DNA of 64,000 bases from contig NZ_CP090978.1 of NCBI RefSeq assembly GCF_021513275.1, positions 3,844,001-3,908,000 of the forward strand, written 5' to 3'. Below are positions 1 through 9,501 of the stretch, piece by piece. A model generated the notes under the pieces. The model saw only the letters and a program-made list of their open reading frames with translations, was not told the origin of the DNA and ran no database searches. The stretch's first letter is position 1. Each line of letters starts with the position of its first letter. The position numbers and the translations under genes were made by a program. This DNA is from Paenibacillus hexagrammi. GTDB taxonomy: Bacteria > Bacillota > Bacilli > Paenibacillales > NBRC-103111.

Positions 1-226
1 CTTCCCAAAACCTTGATCCTCCAACATTTGTTCAGAAAGCTCAACTGTTCTTCGGATCAACGTATCATGGAACAAGTTAATCTCACAGTTCGTCTCTTCG
101 GAATAGGGAAAAAAGGAGATGCTCCCGAAACATCTCATGCACCTGATCCCTGGTTATTCGCATTTCATCAAAATGCTCAGATAAATGAATGCGTTCCATG
201 ATCTGTTCCAATGAGAGATGTTTCAT
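1..226 (-). CDS. DUF294 (GlnD-like) nucleotidyltransferase, N-terminal end only, frameshifted
   Basis: This is the first part of a gene that runs off the left edge. The ATG lies behind a weak GAGGGGAT site. The reading frame stops early, but if the T6 run (A6 on the plus strand, 117-122 area) had five bases it would continue with ...NLFHDTLIRRTVELSEQ..., which resembles the segment before the catalytic motif of the DUF294 putative nucleotidyltransferases. Such proteins are often encoded next to ammonium transporters, as here, which suggests a nitrogen-sensing role by analogy with GlnD. The catalytic region is outside the window, so function is inferred from this segment and the context. Confidence 0.6.
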
Positions 227-282
227 GTTGCATCCCCTCGCTCTAGTCAGTAATCGACAGTAGTATAATCAGTACTTTTTGT

Positions 283-1665
283 TTAAACAGAAACTCCGCT
301 TTGATTTGCTTTTTTCATTTGTTCAGGATAGCCGTAGGAACCATGTTCAGACAAATCCAAACCGATGATTTCTTCCTCTTCCGTTACACGAAGGCCTACC
401 GTTGCTTTCACAATTCCTAGAATAATGAAGGACAATACAATAACGAATGCGAATGCTCCGAATACACCCAGAGCTTGAATACCAAGTTGGTGGAATCCGC
501 CGCCATAGAATAAACCAGGACCGCCGATCGCTACTTTCTCAGCCAATTCTGGCGTTGCGAACAAACCAGTGGATAACGTCCCCCAAATACCTGCAATACC
601 GTGTACGGAGAATGCGAAGATCGGATCGTCAATACCCGCCTTTTCAAACCATTGAGCCGTGAAGAAGGTAAGGATACCGGATACCGCACCGATTACGATA
701 GCCGCCCAAGTATCTACGAACGCACAAGCCGCAGTGATTGCAACAAGTGCTGCGAGAACACCATTCAACATGCTAGGAATATCCGCTTTACCGAAGTAAA
801 TCCAAGAGATAACAAGCGCTGCAACACCGCCTGCCGCGGCTGCCATGTTTGTTGTTAAAGCAACATAACCGAAGAATCCGTCACCCATAGCACTTACGGT
901 ACTACCCGCGTTGAATCCGAACCAGCCAATCCAAAGAATGATAACACCCAGAACGGACAGGACTTGGTTATGTCCAGGGATCAAGTTTACTGTTTTGTCT
1001 TTATTATATTTGCCAATACGCGGCTTCAGCAAGATTGTTGCCACAAGTGCCGCTGTTGCGCCTTGCAAGTGAACAACTGTGGAGCCTGCAAAGTCTTGCA
1101 TTCCAAGCTGAGCCAGCCAACCTCCGCCCCATACCCAGTGAGCAACAATCGGATAAATGACTACTGTGAACAAAATACTGAAGATAAAGTAAACAGAAAG
1201 CTTCGCTCTCTCAGCAAATCCGCCCCAAGCAATGGCAAGCGATACGCCAGCAAAGGCCAATTGAAACAAGAACTTAATGGAAATAGGAACATCCGCTGCA
1301 GCCAAGGAGCTAAATGCCGCCTTCGCTTGATCCTCAAGTCCGGAAACGAAGAATCCTGTTTCACCGAAGAAGGAGTTGCCATCACCAAAGGCTAAACCAA
1401 AACCGATGGCCCAGAAAGCAATCGCGCAAATACCGAAAGTTAGAATTGTTTTACCTGCTACGTGTCCGGCATTTTTCATTCTAGTAGAACCTGCTTCCAG
1501 CAGTGCGAAACCGGCTTGCATGAAGATAACTAAGACAGCTGCCAGCATAACCCAAACGGCATTGACTGCACTCGCTAATTGCGGCGTTGTCGGATCATCT
1601 GCAAACGCCAGAGTCGGGAACAATAATGACATGAGACCAAAAGCTAACACAAACTTCTTCACCAT
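283..1665 (-). CDS. amtB: Ammonium transporter, Amt family
   Basis: This encodes an integral membrane ammonium channel of about 460 residues. A longer in-frame ORF begins at 1761, but the ATG at 1665 has an AAGGGAAG site and opens with a signal peptide (MVKKFVLAFGLMSLLFPTLAFA, cleaved before DD), as in other Gram-positive Amt proteins. Eleven or so hydrophobic segments follow, with family motifs such as AGFALLEAGSTRMKN near the N-terminus, GPTVVHLQG-like FAGSTVVHLQGA in the middle and DDPIFAFSVHGIAGIWG near the end. It lies 57 bases upstream of the DUF294 gene on the same strand and could be cotranscribed with it. No PII gene is visible. I found no clean GlnR/TnrA box upstream. Confidence 0.95.
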   Translation of the reverse strand: MVKKFVLAFGLMSLLFPTLAFADDPTTPQLASAVNAVWVMLAAVLVIFMQAGFALLEAGSTRMKNAGHVAGKTILTFGICAIAFWAIGFGLAFGDGNSFFGETGFFVSGLEDQAKAAFSSLAAADVPISIKFLFQLAFAGVSLAIAWGGFAERAKLSVYFIFSILFTVVIYPIVAHWVWGGGWLAQLGMQDFAGSTVVHLQGATAALVATILLKPRIGKYNKDKTVNLIPGHNQVLSVLGVIILWIGWFGFNAGSTVSAMGDGFFGYVALTTNMAAAAGGVAALVISWIYFGKADIPSMLNGVLAALVAITAACAFVDTWAAIVIGAVSGILTFFTAQWFEKAGIDDPIFAFSVHGIAGIWGTLSTGLFATPELAEKVAIGGPGLFYGGGFHQLGIQALGVFGAFAFVIVLSFIILGIVKATVGLRVTEEEEIIGLDLSEHGSYGYPEQMKKANQSGVSV

Positions 1666-1896
1666 ACGACCACTTCCCTTAATGTTAGTTTTTATAACAC
1701 GCAATGAAATTCTTAATGTCATTATATACAGGAAGGTATAGTTTGACAATAGGATATTCACGAAAAAAATGAAAAAAACGAAAATAAACCTAACATGTTA
1801 CATGCATAATTCGTGTTTCCCTTCATATACAGAAGTCAATGTTAAGGAATCTGCCGAGAATGCCTATTCCCGCACCTGCCAATAAAAGCATTACGT

Positions 1897-1936
1897 TTGA
1901 CTGTACGGTTTGGAATCAGTTATCATTAAGTATAGT
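1897..1936 (+). promoter_or_regulatory. Probable promoter of the MerR-family gene
   Basis: TTGACT at 1897 is followed 17 bases later by TTATCA (1920-1925); a second -10-like TATAGT lies at 1931-1936. MerR-type promoters often have long spacers, so which hexamer is used is uncertain. Confidence 0.45.
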
Positions 1937-1975
1937 AGAAGCAACAAACCAAACATGGAGTAGAGGTGATTGTTA

Positions 1976-2416
1976 ATGGGGAACGCAAAGCTCTATAAAA
2001 TCGGAGAATTAGCCAAGCTTAGCGATGTCAGTCCTCGAACGATTGATTACTACACCAAGCTGGGATTGATTGAACCGGAAAAACGGTCTGATACCAATTA
2101 CCGATTGTACAGCGATGAAACTTTGAGCTTGCTGAGGCGTATTGAACTCATGAAGAACGAGAAGTATACCTTAGAGGAAATCAAAGCGAGTCTGCAGCAG
2201 TTAAATAAAGTATCTCCAGACGACTCGGTGAGAGATAAGCTGACATCAATTCAACTTCACTTGGAGCAGGTTGTGAAAGAAGCCAAGGAATTGGATCCGA
2301 TCATTCAGCAGCTTAAGCCCAGTCAAATGAAAAAACTTTATAAGATTCTTACGCAGCCCACCGCTGCCTGCATTGAGGCGCTTGTGATCCTCCTGGGCAA
2401 AAATCCATTCTCATAA
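1976..2416 (+). CDS. MerR family transcriptional regulator
   Basis: This is a 146-residue DNA-binding protein. Residues about 6-75 form a typical MerR winged helix-turn-helix (YKIGELAKLSDVSPRTIDYY, then NYRLYSDETLSLLRRIELMK), followed by a helical dimerisation segment. The C-terminal part is short and has no obvious metal-binding cysteine pair or drug-binding domain, so the inducer cannot be guessed. An in-frame TTG at 1970 sits only one base from the AGAGGTG site, so I chose the ATG at 1976. The zinc peptidase gene follows after 20 bases and is likely cotranscribed. Confidence 0.88.
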   Translation: MGNAKLYKIGELAKLSDVSPRTIDYYTKLGLIEPEKRSDTNYRLYSDETLSLLRRIELMKNEKYTLEEIKASLQQLNKVSPDDSVRDKLTSIQLHLEQVVKEAKELDPIIQQLKPSQMKKLYKILTQPTAACIEALVILLGKNPFS

Positions 2417-2436
2417 ATTGATTTGGAGGAATGCAC

Positions 2437-3126
2437 ATGTTTTTTCACCCGATGGATTTTCTCATTATTATTGCATTCGCACTTTCCATGTGGGCTTCGT
2501 TCCGCGTAAGGGGAACATTCAACAAATGGTCGGACGTACCTGTGTATTCAGGCATGACAGGCGCCCAAGCGGCCAGACGAATGCTTGATGCTAACGGCTT
2601 GTATGATGTACCCATTGAGGTAGTCCCCGGCGCACTCAGCGACCATTACGACCCTCTTGCAAGAGTTGTCCGTCTTTCCGAGGCTGTTTATTATCAAAAC
2701 TCCGTTTCAGCTGTATCCGTAGCTTGCCATGAAGTGGGGCATGCCATTCAGCATAAGGTTCATTATCCGATGCTCGTGCTTCGCCATCAAATGTTTCCCG
2801 TTGTAAATTTCGCTTCAGGCGTAGCACCGTTTCTGATATTGGCGGGTTTCCTCTTTCAACAAATCCCTTGGCTTCTCGGACTTGGTATTATTTTCTTCTC
2901 TGCTGCAGTTGCTTTTCAATTAGTCACTCTGCCTGTCGAATTCAATGCCAGCTCCCGAGCTCGTGAGCTCATGGTTGCCGAAGGCTTCATAACCAATCAG
3001 GAGGAACGCGGAGTCGCCAAAGTGCTCAACGCCGCTGCTCTCACTTACGTTGCTGCCGCTCTCATATCCATATTGGAGCTGCTCAAATATATTATGATAT
3101 TCAACAGCCGCAGCGATGACGAATAA
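2437..3126 (+). CDS. Membrane zinc metallopeptidase, YugP family (Pfam Zn_peptidase_2)
   Basis: This is a 229-residue membrane protein with the zinc-peptidase signature HEVGHAIQH at residues 98-106, where both His and Glu are intact. It begins with the family-typical MFFHPMDFLIIIAF membrane segment and has further hydrophobic stretches around 115-175 and at the C-terminus. The ATG at 2431 touches the GGAGGA site, so the ATG at 2437 is the more likely start. The protein closely resembles YugP of Bacillus subtilis in length and layout. The substrate is unknown. It follows the MerR gene and ends at a hairpin terminator. Confidence 0.88.
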   Translation: MFFHPMDFLIIIAFALSMWASFRVRGTFNKWSDVPVYSGMTGAQAARRMLDANGLYDVPIEVVPGALSDHYDPLARVVRLSEAVYYQNSVSAVSVACHEVGHAIQHKVHYPMLVLRHQMFPVVNFASGVAPFLILAGFLFQQIPWLLGLGIIFFSAAVAFQLVTLPVEFNASSRARELMVAEGFITNQEERGVAKVLNAAALTYVAAALISILELLKYIMIFNSRSDDE

Positions 3127-3139
3127 AGGTAAACTAAAA

Positions 3140-3182
3140 AAGCTTTTCGGTCCCGCCCTCTAAGGGAGATACCGGAAAGCTT
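3140..3182. terminator. Hairpin terminator between convergent genes
   Basis: AAGCTTTTCGGT pairs with ACCGGAAAGCTT with one G-T pair. The plus side is followed by CTTCTTTT and the minus side by TTTTTAG, so it can serve both the peptidase gene and the convergent LysR gene. Confidence 0.75.
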
Positions 3183-3194
3183 CTTCTTTTCGCA

Positions 3195-4088
3195 TTATTT
3201 AAGAATTTGAAAATAATCAAATAAAAATCGACGAAACACATCTGCAACAAGCGGCAGCTTTTGCTCGTTTCTACGAATAAGACCGACTGTACGGGTGACC
3301 TGCGGGTCCGTAACCCTTATTTTCGCCGGCTGCATAATTCCGCCTTCCATCAGCGCCATACTTGGCAGCAGGCTGACTCCCATACCTGCAGCAACTAACC
3401 CTCTGATCGTATCGGTTTCTTCACCTTCAAATTCGATCTTGGGCGTGAAACCAGCTTTCACACATGCTTCCATCACAATCGAACGCAGCGTGTACTCCTC
3501 GCTGAACATCACAAAGGAATCATCTTTAAGCTGTTGAAGTCGGATCGAATTGTAATCCGCAAGAATATGATTGGGAGGGAGGATGGCAAACAACTCTTCT
3601 GTAAGCAGGATTTCTCCGGTGACATAATCATGAGACTCAGGAAATGGGGAAATAAATGCGAGATCCAGCTCACCTTTCGAAACATCCCGAATCAGACTAT
3701 TATACGTCCCTTGACGAAGTCTAAACTTCACATTAGGATGGTCCTTCTTAAAAGCAGCAATGACGGAAGGAAGCAAATGAATGACCAAGCTATGCGGAAA
3801 ACCAATTCGAATTTCGCCGGCCTCGGGATCAAGAAATTCGTGAATTTCTCCGACCGCTCGCTCCAAATCCGTTAAAATCCCTTCCACTCGGCTCAAGAAT
3901 AACTGTCCGACTGACGTCAAATGAAGGTTACGCCCCTTCTGTACAAAAAGACTTACTCCTAGCTCTTCTTCCAATAAGTGAATCTGACGGCTGACAGCCG
4001 ATTGCGCCACGTGCATTTCCTCCGCAGCTTGCGTAACGTGCTGTTTTCTGGCTACTTTCACGAAATATTGCAATTGTCTTAGTTCCAC
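3195..4088 (-). CDS. LysR family transcriptional regulator, GltC-like
   Basis: This is a 297-residue LysR regulator. The N-terminal helix-turn-helix ([20 protein letters not shown], then [11 protein letters not shown]) and the effector domain ([20 protein letters not shown], later [13 protein letters not shown]) match GltC, the activator of glutamate synthase in Bacillus, better than other LysR members I know. The start is a GTG at 4088 placed 8 bases after GGAGG; the upstream in-frame ATG codons lack a site. It is divergent from tpx with a gap of about 157 bases, and no gltAB gene is nearby, so its targets may differ from those of GltC. Confidence 0.87.
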   Translation of the reverse strand: MELRQLQYFVKVARKQHVTQAAEEMHVAQSAVSRQIHLLEEELGVSLFVQKGRNLHLTSVGQLFLSRVEGILTDLERAVGEIHEFLDPEAGEIRIGFPHSLVIHLLPSVIAAFKKDHPNVKFRLRQGTYNSLIRDVSKGELDLAFISPFPESHDYVTGEILLTEELFAILPPNHILADYNSIRLQQLKDDSFVMFSEEYTLRSIVMEACVKAGFTPKIEFEGEETDTIRGLVAAGMGVSLLPSMALMEGGIMQPAKIRVTDPQVTRTVGLIRRNEQKLPLVADVFRRFLFDYFQILK

Positions 4089-4245
4089 ATTCCAATCCTC
4101 CAACATCAACGGACAGCTAAAGAAAAATCTGAGGTCATACGGCTCTAATTATAGCTTTAGCACGGTAATTGGACAAGCCGAGTTCAAAAAGCTTATAATA
4201 ATAAAGTTGGTATTTTGGATGGTAAATAAAGGAGGAAACGTACAT

Positions 4246-4764
4246 ATGGCACAAGAACGCACAGGTGTTGCAACACTAAAAGGTAATCCGATCACTCTCG
4301 TAGGTCCTGAAATTAAAGTAGGTGACAAAGCACCTAACTTCTCACTCAACAAAGACCTGATGAATCAAGCTACTCTAGCTGACTATGCCGGTAAAGTTAA
4401 GCTGATCAGCGTTGTTCCTTCTCTAGATACAGGCGTGTGTGATGCACAAACTCGTCGTTTCAACGAAGAAGCAGCTAAGCTTGGCGATAATGTTGTTGTT
4501 ATTACCGTGAGCGTAGACCTTCCGTTCGCCCAATCCCGCTGGTGTGGCGCTGCTGGAATCGACAAAGTCATTACTTTGTCCGACTACAAAACGAGAGCGT
4601 TTGGCGAAGCTTACGGCGTACTTATTAAAGAAATTCAGCTTGATATGCGTTCAATCTTCGTGATTGATGCTAACGATACGGTTCAATATGTAGAATACCT
4701 GGGTGAAATGACGAGTCATCCGAACTATGAAACAGCTATTGAAGCTGTAAAGAAACTCGTGTAA
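4246..4764 (+). CDS. tpx: Thiol peroxidase Tpx
   Basis: This is a 172-residue atypical 2-Cys peroxiredoxin that reduces hydrogen and alkyl peroxides in the cytoplasm with thioredoxin as electron donor. The peroxidatic cysteine is C65 in PSLDTGVC and the resolving cysteine is C100 in QSRWC; both are in the expected places. The start is supported by AAAGGAGG upstream of ATG 4246; an in-frame ATG at 4207 has no site. It stands alone between the GltC-like gene and a strong terminator. Confidence 0.96.
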   Translation: MAQERTGVATLKGNPITLVGPEIKVGDKAPNFSLNKDLMNQATLADYAGKVKLISVVPSLDTGVCDAQTRRFNEEAAKLGDNVVVITVSVDLPFAQSRWCGAAGIDKVITLSDYKTRAFGEAYGVLIKEIQLDMRSIFVIDANDTVQYVEYLGEMTSHPNYETAIEAVKKLV

Positions 4765-4805
4765 GGCAGCTGAAACCCACAACCTATTTATTCTTATAGC
4801 GAAAT

Positions 4806-4842
4806 AAAAACAGCAAGGAGGCCAAGCTTCCCTGCTGTTTTT
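4806..4842. terminator. Terminator after tpx
   Basis: AAAAACAGCAAGGA pairs with TCCCTGCTGTTTTT with a single mismatch, ending in a T run on the plus strand. The A-rich left arm also gives a T run on the minus strand, where the next gene is convergent. Confidence 0.85.
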
Positions 4843-4843
4843 G

Positions 4844-5233
4844 TTATGAGTCAATTTTATATGAAGCTAGCTTTCGATCTAATTGCTTATAAATATCCAA
4901 GATTGTCCGATAATTGGACCCCAAGTCTCCCATAGAACCGCGGGAAGCTGAATAAATATCTATAGCCGTCTTAACAGGAGTAATACCAAACAGGGTTAAA
5001 GTCACATCCTGTGTACGTCCCAGCATTGTTCTTCGTTCAACTACGATTTCACCAACATTTTTAACCTCATGCAGAAGCTTGTACCCCGGTGTCTTCTTAA
5101 TGACCGCCGTTACTTCCTCCCATACTTGGTCCTTAGGCAGCTTATAATATCTTGTTTTGAGCAGTGGATCCTTGGCTCTCTCCCCGGTCGATTCGTGACT
5201 ACGAACCAAACCTATTAACATTCTCTTTAGCAA
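4844..5233 (-). CDS. DUF1499 family protein
   Basis: This soluble protein of about 129 residues has the DUF1499 ending, in which a short beta-rich domain closes with IDIYSASRGSMGDLGSNYRT. The domain's function is unknown. Three starts compete: TTG 5251 (no site), TTG 5233 (8 bases after AAGGGGG, my choice) and ATG 5221 (after AAAGAG). Its stop codon is two bases from the tpx terminator. No partner is evident. Confidence 0.7.
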   Translation of the reverse strand: MLKRMLIGLVRSHESTGERAKDPLLKTRYYKLPKDQVWEEVTAVIKKTPGYKLLHEVKNVGEIVVERRTMLGRTQDVTLTLFGITPVKTAIDIYSASRGSMGDLGSNYRTILDIYKQLDRKLASYKIDS

Positions 5234-5339
5234 AAGCCGTTCCCCCTTCAATGAAGTGTATAGACCGCTTGCCTTTTCTACACTTCCCCTATCTTACCAC
5301 TGATTAAGCCCAAGAAAAAGAGGTAAAATAAAAGTAAGA

Positions 5340-5368
5340 AGAGCAAGGATGTGTCGCACCCCTGCTCT
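5340..5368 (-). terminator. Terminator after mntH
   Basis: On the minus strand AGAGCAGGGG pairs with CCTTGCTCT and is followed by TCTTACTTTTATTTT. It lies just downstream of the mntH stop. Confidence 0.7.
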
Positions 5369-5390
5369 ATTTGCCTTATTTTGCATATGA

Positions 5391-6736
5391 TCATCCAAAA
5401 AATGTGCTATACAGCAGGTAAGCATTCAAAACTGCAATAACAATAGCAACAAACCAACTTAACACCTGCATCCATACTGGAGCGACAAGCTCACCCATTT
5501 TCTTACGGTCAGCTGTAAATTTTACAAGCGGTATTACGGCGAAGGATAGCTGCAAGGAAAGGATGACCTGGCTAAGTACCAGCAGATCTGAAGCACCCTT
5601 TTCTCCTGAGATTGCGATGACAATAACTGCAGGCACAATCGCAATCATTCGGGTAATTAAACGGCGAAGCCATGGAGTTAACCGAATATTGAGGAACCCC
5701 TCCATTACGATCTGACCTGCCAAAGTACCGGTTAAAGTCGAGTTTTGCCCCGATGCTAGTAAAGCAACTCCGAATAAAATACTTGCTGCTCCAGTTCCAA
5801 GTACAGGTCCAAGCAGCTTATAGGCATCTTGGATTTCTGCTACTTCTTGGCCCGCCGAATGGAATGCAGCGGCAGACAGGATCAGAATTGCTGCATTAAC
5901 AAACAGCGCCAACATTAATGCAACCGTCGAATCAATCGTAGCAAAACGAATTGCCGAGCGTTTCCCTTCAATGGTAGGCTCAATTTTACGAGTTTGAACA
6001 ATTGATGAGTGTAGATAGAGATTATGCGGCATCACAGTCGCACCTAGAATACCTAAAGCAATATAAAGCATTGCGGGATTCGTCACGACCTCTGTCGTTG
6101 GAATAAAACCTGCTGCGACAGCTTTTAATTCAGGTTGTGAGAATATGAGCTCGAAAACAAAACAAACGGTGATTAAAACCATTAAACTAATAACTAAAGC
6201 TTCTATATAACGAAATCCTTTTTTCTGAAGCATCAGAACAATTAAGACATCTACAGCTGTAAGTATGACACCATAAATCAACGGATCCCAAACAGGAGAT
6301 TTAATGCAATAGCAGCACCGATGACTTCCGCCAAATCACATGCGGCAATCGCTAATTCGCAAAGTATCCATAGCACAAAAGAGACCGGCTTACTATAATG
6401 ATCTCTACACGCCTGGGCCAAATCTCGGCCAGTAACAATACCTAAACGTCCTGATAATGCTTGCAGTAAAATGGCCATCAAATTCGAGATTAAAATAACG
6501 GATAAGAGCGTATAACCAAACTGTGAGCCGCCCGCCAAATCGGTTGCCCAGTTACCAGGGTCCATATAACCCACCGCAACCAAATATCCTGGTCCCACAA
6601 AGGCAAGAAGCTTACGAAAAAATCCGGCCTTCTTGGGTACAGACAAGCTTTGGTGCACTTCCGGCAAACTCGGCATAGGAGACTTGCTTCTCCAGCCTTT
6701 TAATTCTTCATCCGTCTTCTTGTAAGCCACTTCCAT
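5391..6736 (-). CDS. mntH: Nramp family Mn(II) transporter MntH, frame broken by one missing C
   Basis: This encodes a proton-coupled manganese importer of the Nramp family, about 447 residues. The metal-binding motif of the first membrane helix is present as [15 protein letters not shown], and the helix-6 [10 protein letters not shown] motif is present in the second part. The frame breaks at about 6278-6283: GGGATCCGTTG would read on as ...LLFGIPLIYGV... if CC were CCC. The ATG at 6736 follows AGAAGGGATC. A MntR-like box lies about 120 bases upstream. I treat this as one gene with a sequence indel; a real frameshift would inactivate it. Confidence 0.92.
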
Positions 6737-6855
6737 AAATCGATCCCTTCTTTCGTGTGACCAATAATGTTGTCCGGGGGAAACTTTATATTGCAATTAT
6801 ACTACACAACTTCATATTATGCTACTGGCAAACAGTTATGTGCATACGGAAATAT

Positions 6856-6871
6856 TTTTCCCTAAGGAAAC
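6856..6871 (-). promoter_or_regulatory. MntR-like operator upstream of mntH
   Basis: TTTTCCCTAAGGAAAC contains the dyad TTTCC/GGAAA and differs at only two positions from the B. subtilis MntR box as I recall it (TTTGCCTTAAGGAAAC). A TATAAT lies closer to mntH on the minus strand, so the exact relation to the promoter is unclear. Repression of mntH under Mn excess is inferred. Confidence 0.6.
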
Positions 6872-7230
6872 ATTTGAAGACATGTATGATGAAAGTTCCC
6901 TATCCTTTCAGAAAGTTTAGGACCAAGCCCATTTACTTCGTTGGTTCAGCTTATGAAAATGAATCGCAAGATGTACCAGTAAAAATGAGATGAAGCTTCT
7001 CTTGTTGCTGCTGCAATTAAGCTTTAATTTATAGGTCACATCTACGAGCCCGGAAAATCTGAAGTTTACAATGCAATAATCGTAAATTTTGCAGAAAATT
7101 ATTTCTTGCTGAAGAAGGATTTCAAGCCAGCAGTGCGAATATGTTAAGAATATATCTTTGTATATTTATTAAACAAACAAAGATGATGCAAACACTATTT
7201 TATTCATAATTTCCAGGGGTGATTCGATTC
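6872..7230. other. Long intergenic region between mntH and xylB
   Basis: No ORF with a ribosome site is visible between the MntR-like box and the xylB ribosome site. The only structure I can support is the inverted repeat at 7154-7184. Confidence 0.5.
7154..7184 (+). promoter_or_regulatory. Inverted repeat, candidate operator of xylB
   Basis: ATCTTTGT and ACAAAGAT flank 15 bases that include TTTATTAAACAA. Placement 46 bases upstream of xylB and the TTTGTTT-type arms resemble XylR operators of Bacillales. No xylR gene is in the window, so this is tentative. Confidence 0.4.
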
Positions 7231-8760
7231 ATGACGTATTTTTTAGGCTTAGATTTAGGAACATCTGCTGTCAAATGTATCCTTGTTGATGATACGGGCC
7301 ATGTAACTGCAAGTCACAGTGTTGAATATCCTCTGTATCAACCACATCCGGGATGGGCAGAACAGCATCCTGAAGATTGGTGGATGGCTACTGTCGAGGG
7401 GATCCGCGCGCTGATCCAGAAGGCTGGTATTCAAGGTAATGAAATAGCAGGAATTGGTTTTTCCGGCCAAATGCATGGTTCTGTCTTCTTGGATGAAGCG
7501 CAGCAAGTCATTCGCCCCGCTCTCCTTTGGTGTGATCAACGTACTGGGGAGCAGTGCGAATATATCGAAAATACAGTAGGCCGCGAAGAGCTTGGCCGTC
7601 TCACAGGCAATAAGGCGCTCACTGGTTTTACAGCGCCTAAGATCATTTGGCTCCGCGATCAAGAGCCGGAGCATTATGAGCGTGTTCGCCACGTGCTGCT
7701 GCCGAAGGATTATGTCAGGCTGCGCCTGACAGGAGAATTCGGCATGGACATGGCGGACGCAAGCGGCACGCTGCTCTTGGACGTAGCCGGCCGCAAATGG
7801 TCGGAGACGGTCGTTGATCGACTCGGCATCCCCATGGCATGGCTGCCGCCGCTCTTTGAGTCCGGCGACGTAGCGGGCAAGTTGCTGCCTGAAGCAGCAG
7901 CCTTGACCGGGCTAGCCGCCGGTACGCCAATCGTCGCCGGGGGCGGCGATCAAGCCTGCGGCGCCGTCGGCGTCGGCGTTGTCCGCCATGGCATCGCGTC
8001 CGTGGCGCTCGGCACTTCCGGTGTCGTCTTTGTCCACGACGACACTTATCAAGCGGATGAAGCGTGCCGACTTCATTCCTTCTGTCACGGCGTGCCAGGC
8101 AAATGGCATCGCATGGGTGTTATGCTAGCGGCTGGCGGCTCTTTCCAATGGTGGCGCAATCACTTTGCCCACGAAGAGCTTGAGCAGGCTAAGCGAGAAG
8201 GAAAAGACGTCTATGAGATTCTGACAGCCGAAGCAGAAGCTGCACCACTGGGCAGCGAAGGACTGATCTTCCTACCCTACTTATCCGGCGAACGTACACC
8301 GCATCCGGACCCTAAAGCACGCGGCGGCTTCATTGGCTTGAACCTACGTCATGGCAAAGCTCATCTAACTCGCGCTATTCTTGAAGGTATTACATTTGGA
8401 CTGTATGACTCTATGCAGCTAATCAAGGAGTCAGGCATCGAAGTTACGGAGCTGCGAGTCAATGGTGGTGGAGCCAGAAGTCCTTTCTGGCGTCAAATGA
8501 TTGCAGACATCTTCGGTATTCCTGTTGTTACCGTCAACTCAACAGATGGACCTGCCTACGGCGCGGCAATCATGGCCGCTTCCGGAGTACTCCAGGAAGA
8601 TATCACTACCCTATGTGAGAAATGGATCCAAGTTGTTGATCGCATGGAACCGATAGCCGAAAACCATAACCGCTACAATAGCTACTACCAAATCTACCGC
8701 AAACTGTATGGAACATTAAAAGAAACTTTCCATGAATTGAGCGATTTGGTACAAAAATAG
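7231..8760 (+). CDS. xylB: Xylulokinase
   Basis: This is a 509-residue FGGY-family sugar kinase that phosphorylates D-xylulose to xylulose 5-phosphate. The N-terminal phosphate-binding motif is FLGLDLGTSAVKC; GFSGQMHGSV and LLWCDQRT are typical of xylulokinases, and the second ATPase signature is GGGARSPFWRQM. AGGGGTG precedes ATG 7231 by 9 bases. No xylose isomerase or xylose transporter adjoins it. The stretch 7700-8060 is very GC-rich (45 of 60 bases at 7921-7980), unlike both flanks, which may reflect mosaic origin. Confidence 0.94.
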   Translation: MTYFLGLDLGTSAVKCILVDDTGHVTASHSVEYPLYQPHPGWAEQHPEDWWMATVEGIRALIQKAGIQGNEIAGIGFSGQMHGSVFLDEAQQVIRPALLWCDQRTGEQCEYIENTVGREELGRLTGNKALTGFTAPKIIWLRDQEPEHYERVRHVLLPKDYVRLRLTGEFGMDMADASGTLLLDVAGRKWSETVVDRLGIPMAWLPPLFESGDVAGKLLPEAAALTGLAAGTPIVAGGGDQACGAVGVGVVRHGIASVALGTSGVVFVHDDTYQADEACRLHSFCHGVPGKWHRMGVMLAAGGSFQWWRNHFAHEELEQAKREGKDVYEILTAEAEAAPLGSEGLIFLPYLSGERTPHPDPKARGGFIGLNLRHGKAHLTRAILEGITFGLYDSMQLIKESGIEVTELRVNGGGARSPFWRQMIADIFGIPVVTVNSTDGPAYGAAIMAASGVLQEDITTLCEKWIQVVDRMEPIAENHNRYNSYYQIYRKLYGTLKETFHELSDLVQK

Positions 8761-8764
8761 AAAA

Positions 8765-8801
8765 AGAAAAAGCCCTTTCTATTTAAAAAGGGGCTTTTTC
8801 T
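8765..8801 (+). terminator. Terminator after xylB
   Basis: AGAAAAAGCCC pairs with GGGCTTTTTCT; the right arm itself supplies the T run. Confidence 0.8.
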
Positions 8802-8810
8802 TCATATTAC

Positions 8811-8839
8811 TTGAATGTATAAGATTTTTATACTATAAG
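8811..8839 (+). promoter_or_regulatory. Promoter of the CPBP protease gene
   Basis: TTGAAT and TATAAG are separated by 17 bases. They stand 30 bases upstream of the ATG at 8869. Confidence 0.6.
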
Positions 8840-8868
8840 TAGAAGTATAACTATTATAGGAGATTTTT

Positions 8869-9475
8869 ATGTCAACAGAAATCATCCAAACCAAAAAGAA
8901 ATTATTTGCTAATCTTATTGATTTATATGTGTGCGACCATACCTACCTATTTTACATTAAATAAATTTATGGTTGTTGATCTGCCGCTTATAACATTAGC
9001 ATCTACACTGTACTTAATCAGAGCTGAATACATAAGAATAAGCATAAAAGAAGCCTTCTCCAGAATATCAATCGGCGGTTGGGTTCAGAAGGCGATTTTT
9101 ATTCCATTATTATTAGAAATCGCTTTCAATTTATTGGTTCCTAGCTCTAAAATTAATGTGCCACATCAACTTATGCTGGAGTATCCAATTCAGTCCGTTC
9201 ATATGATTTTAAACGCTCCTATCGTAGAAGAAATAATTTTCCGTAAGATAATCTTTGGATCCTTAGTTTCGAAAAGCAATTTTTTTATCAGCGCTTTTAT
9301 TAGTTCTATACTATTTGCTGCTTTGCATAACGATTGGCAAGGATTCCTACTATACTTCGTTATCGGAGTTGTTTTCTGCTATATTTACTATAAATCTAGT
9401 TCCATAATTCCAACCCTAATAGGGCATTTAATTTTAAACTTTATTTTTATAATTAATGTTTCCAATCATATATAA
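8869..9475 (+). CDS. CPBP family intramembrane metalloprotease, frameshifted
   Basis: This is a membrane protease of the CPBP (Abi/CAAX-like) family, about 201 residues after correction. The ATG at 8869 follows TATAGGAG. Its frame closes after 32 codons, but dropping one A in the AAAAAGAAA tract near 8890-8902 continues it into a hydrophobic protein holding all three family motifs: EEIIFRK (EExxxR), FAALHND (FxxxH) and GHLILN (HxxxN). It opens an AT-rich cluster with AgrB and AgrD-like genes. In Staphylococcus aureus the CPBP protease MroQ takes part in Agr peptide signalling, so a role in processing the AgrD-like peptide is plausible. Family proteins also act in bacteriocin immunity, which is the main alternative. 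Confidence 0.78.
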
Positions 9476-9477
9476 CT

Positions 9478-9501
9478 GGTCGAAGTCGATTTATGTCGAC
9501 C
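9478..9501 (+). terminator. Weak hairpin after the CPBP gene
   Basis: GGTCGA pairs with TCGACC across 12 bases and is followed by TTTG only, so termination would be partial. Confidence 0.3.

Noticed and set aside
1762..1969. Possible GlnR/TnrA site upstream of amtB
   Set aside because: TGTTA-like words are present, but none completes TGTNA-N7-TNACA on either strand.
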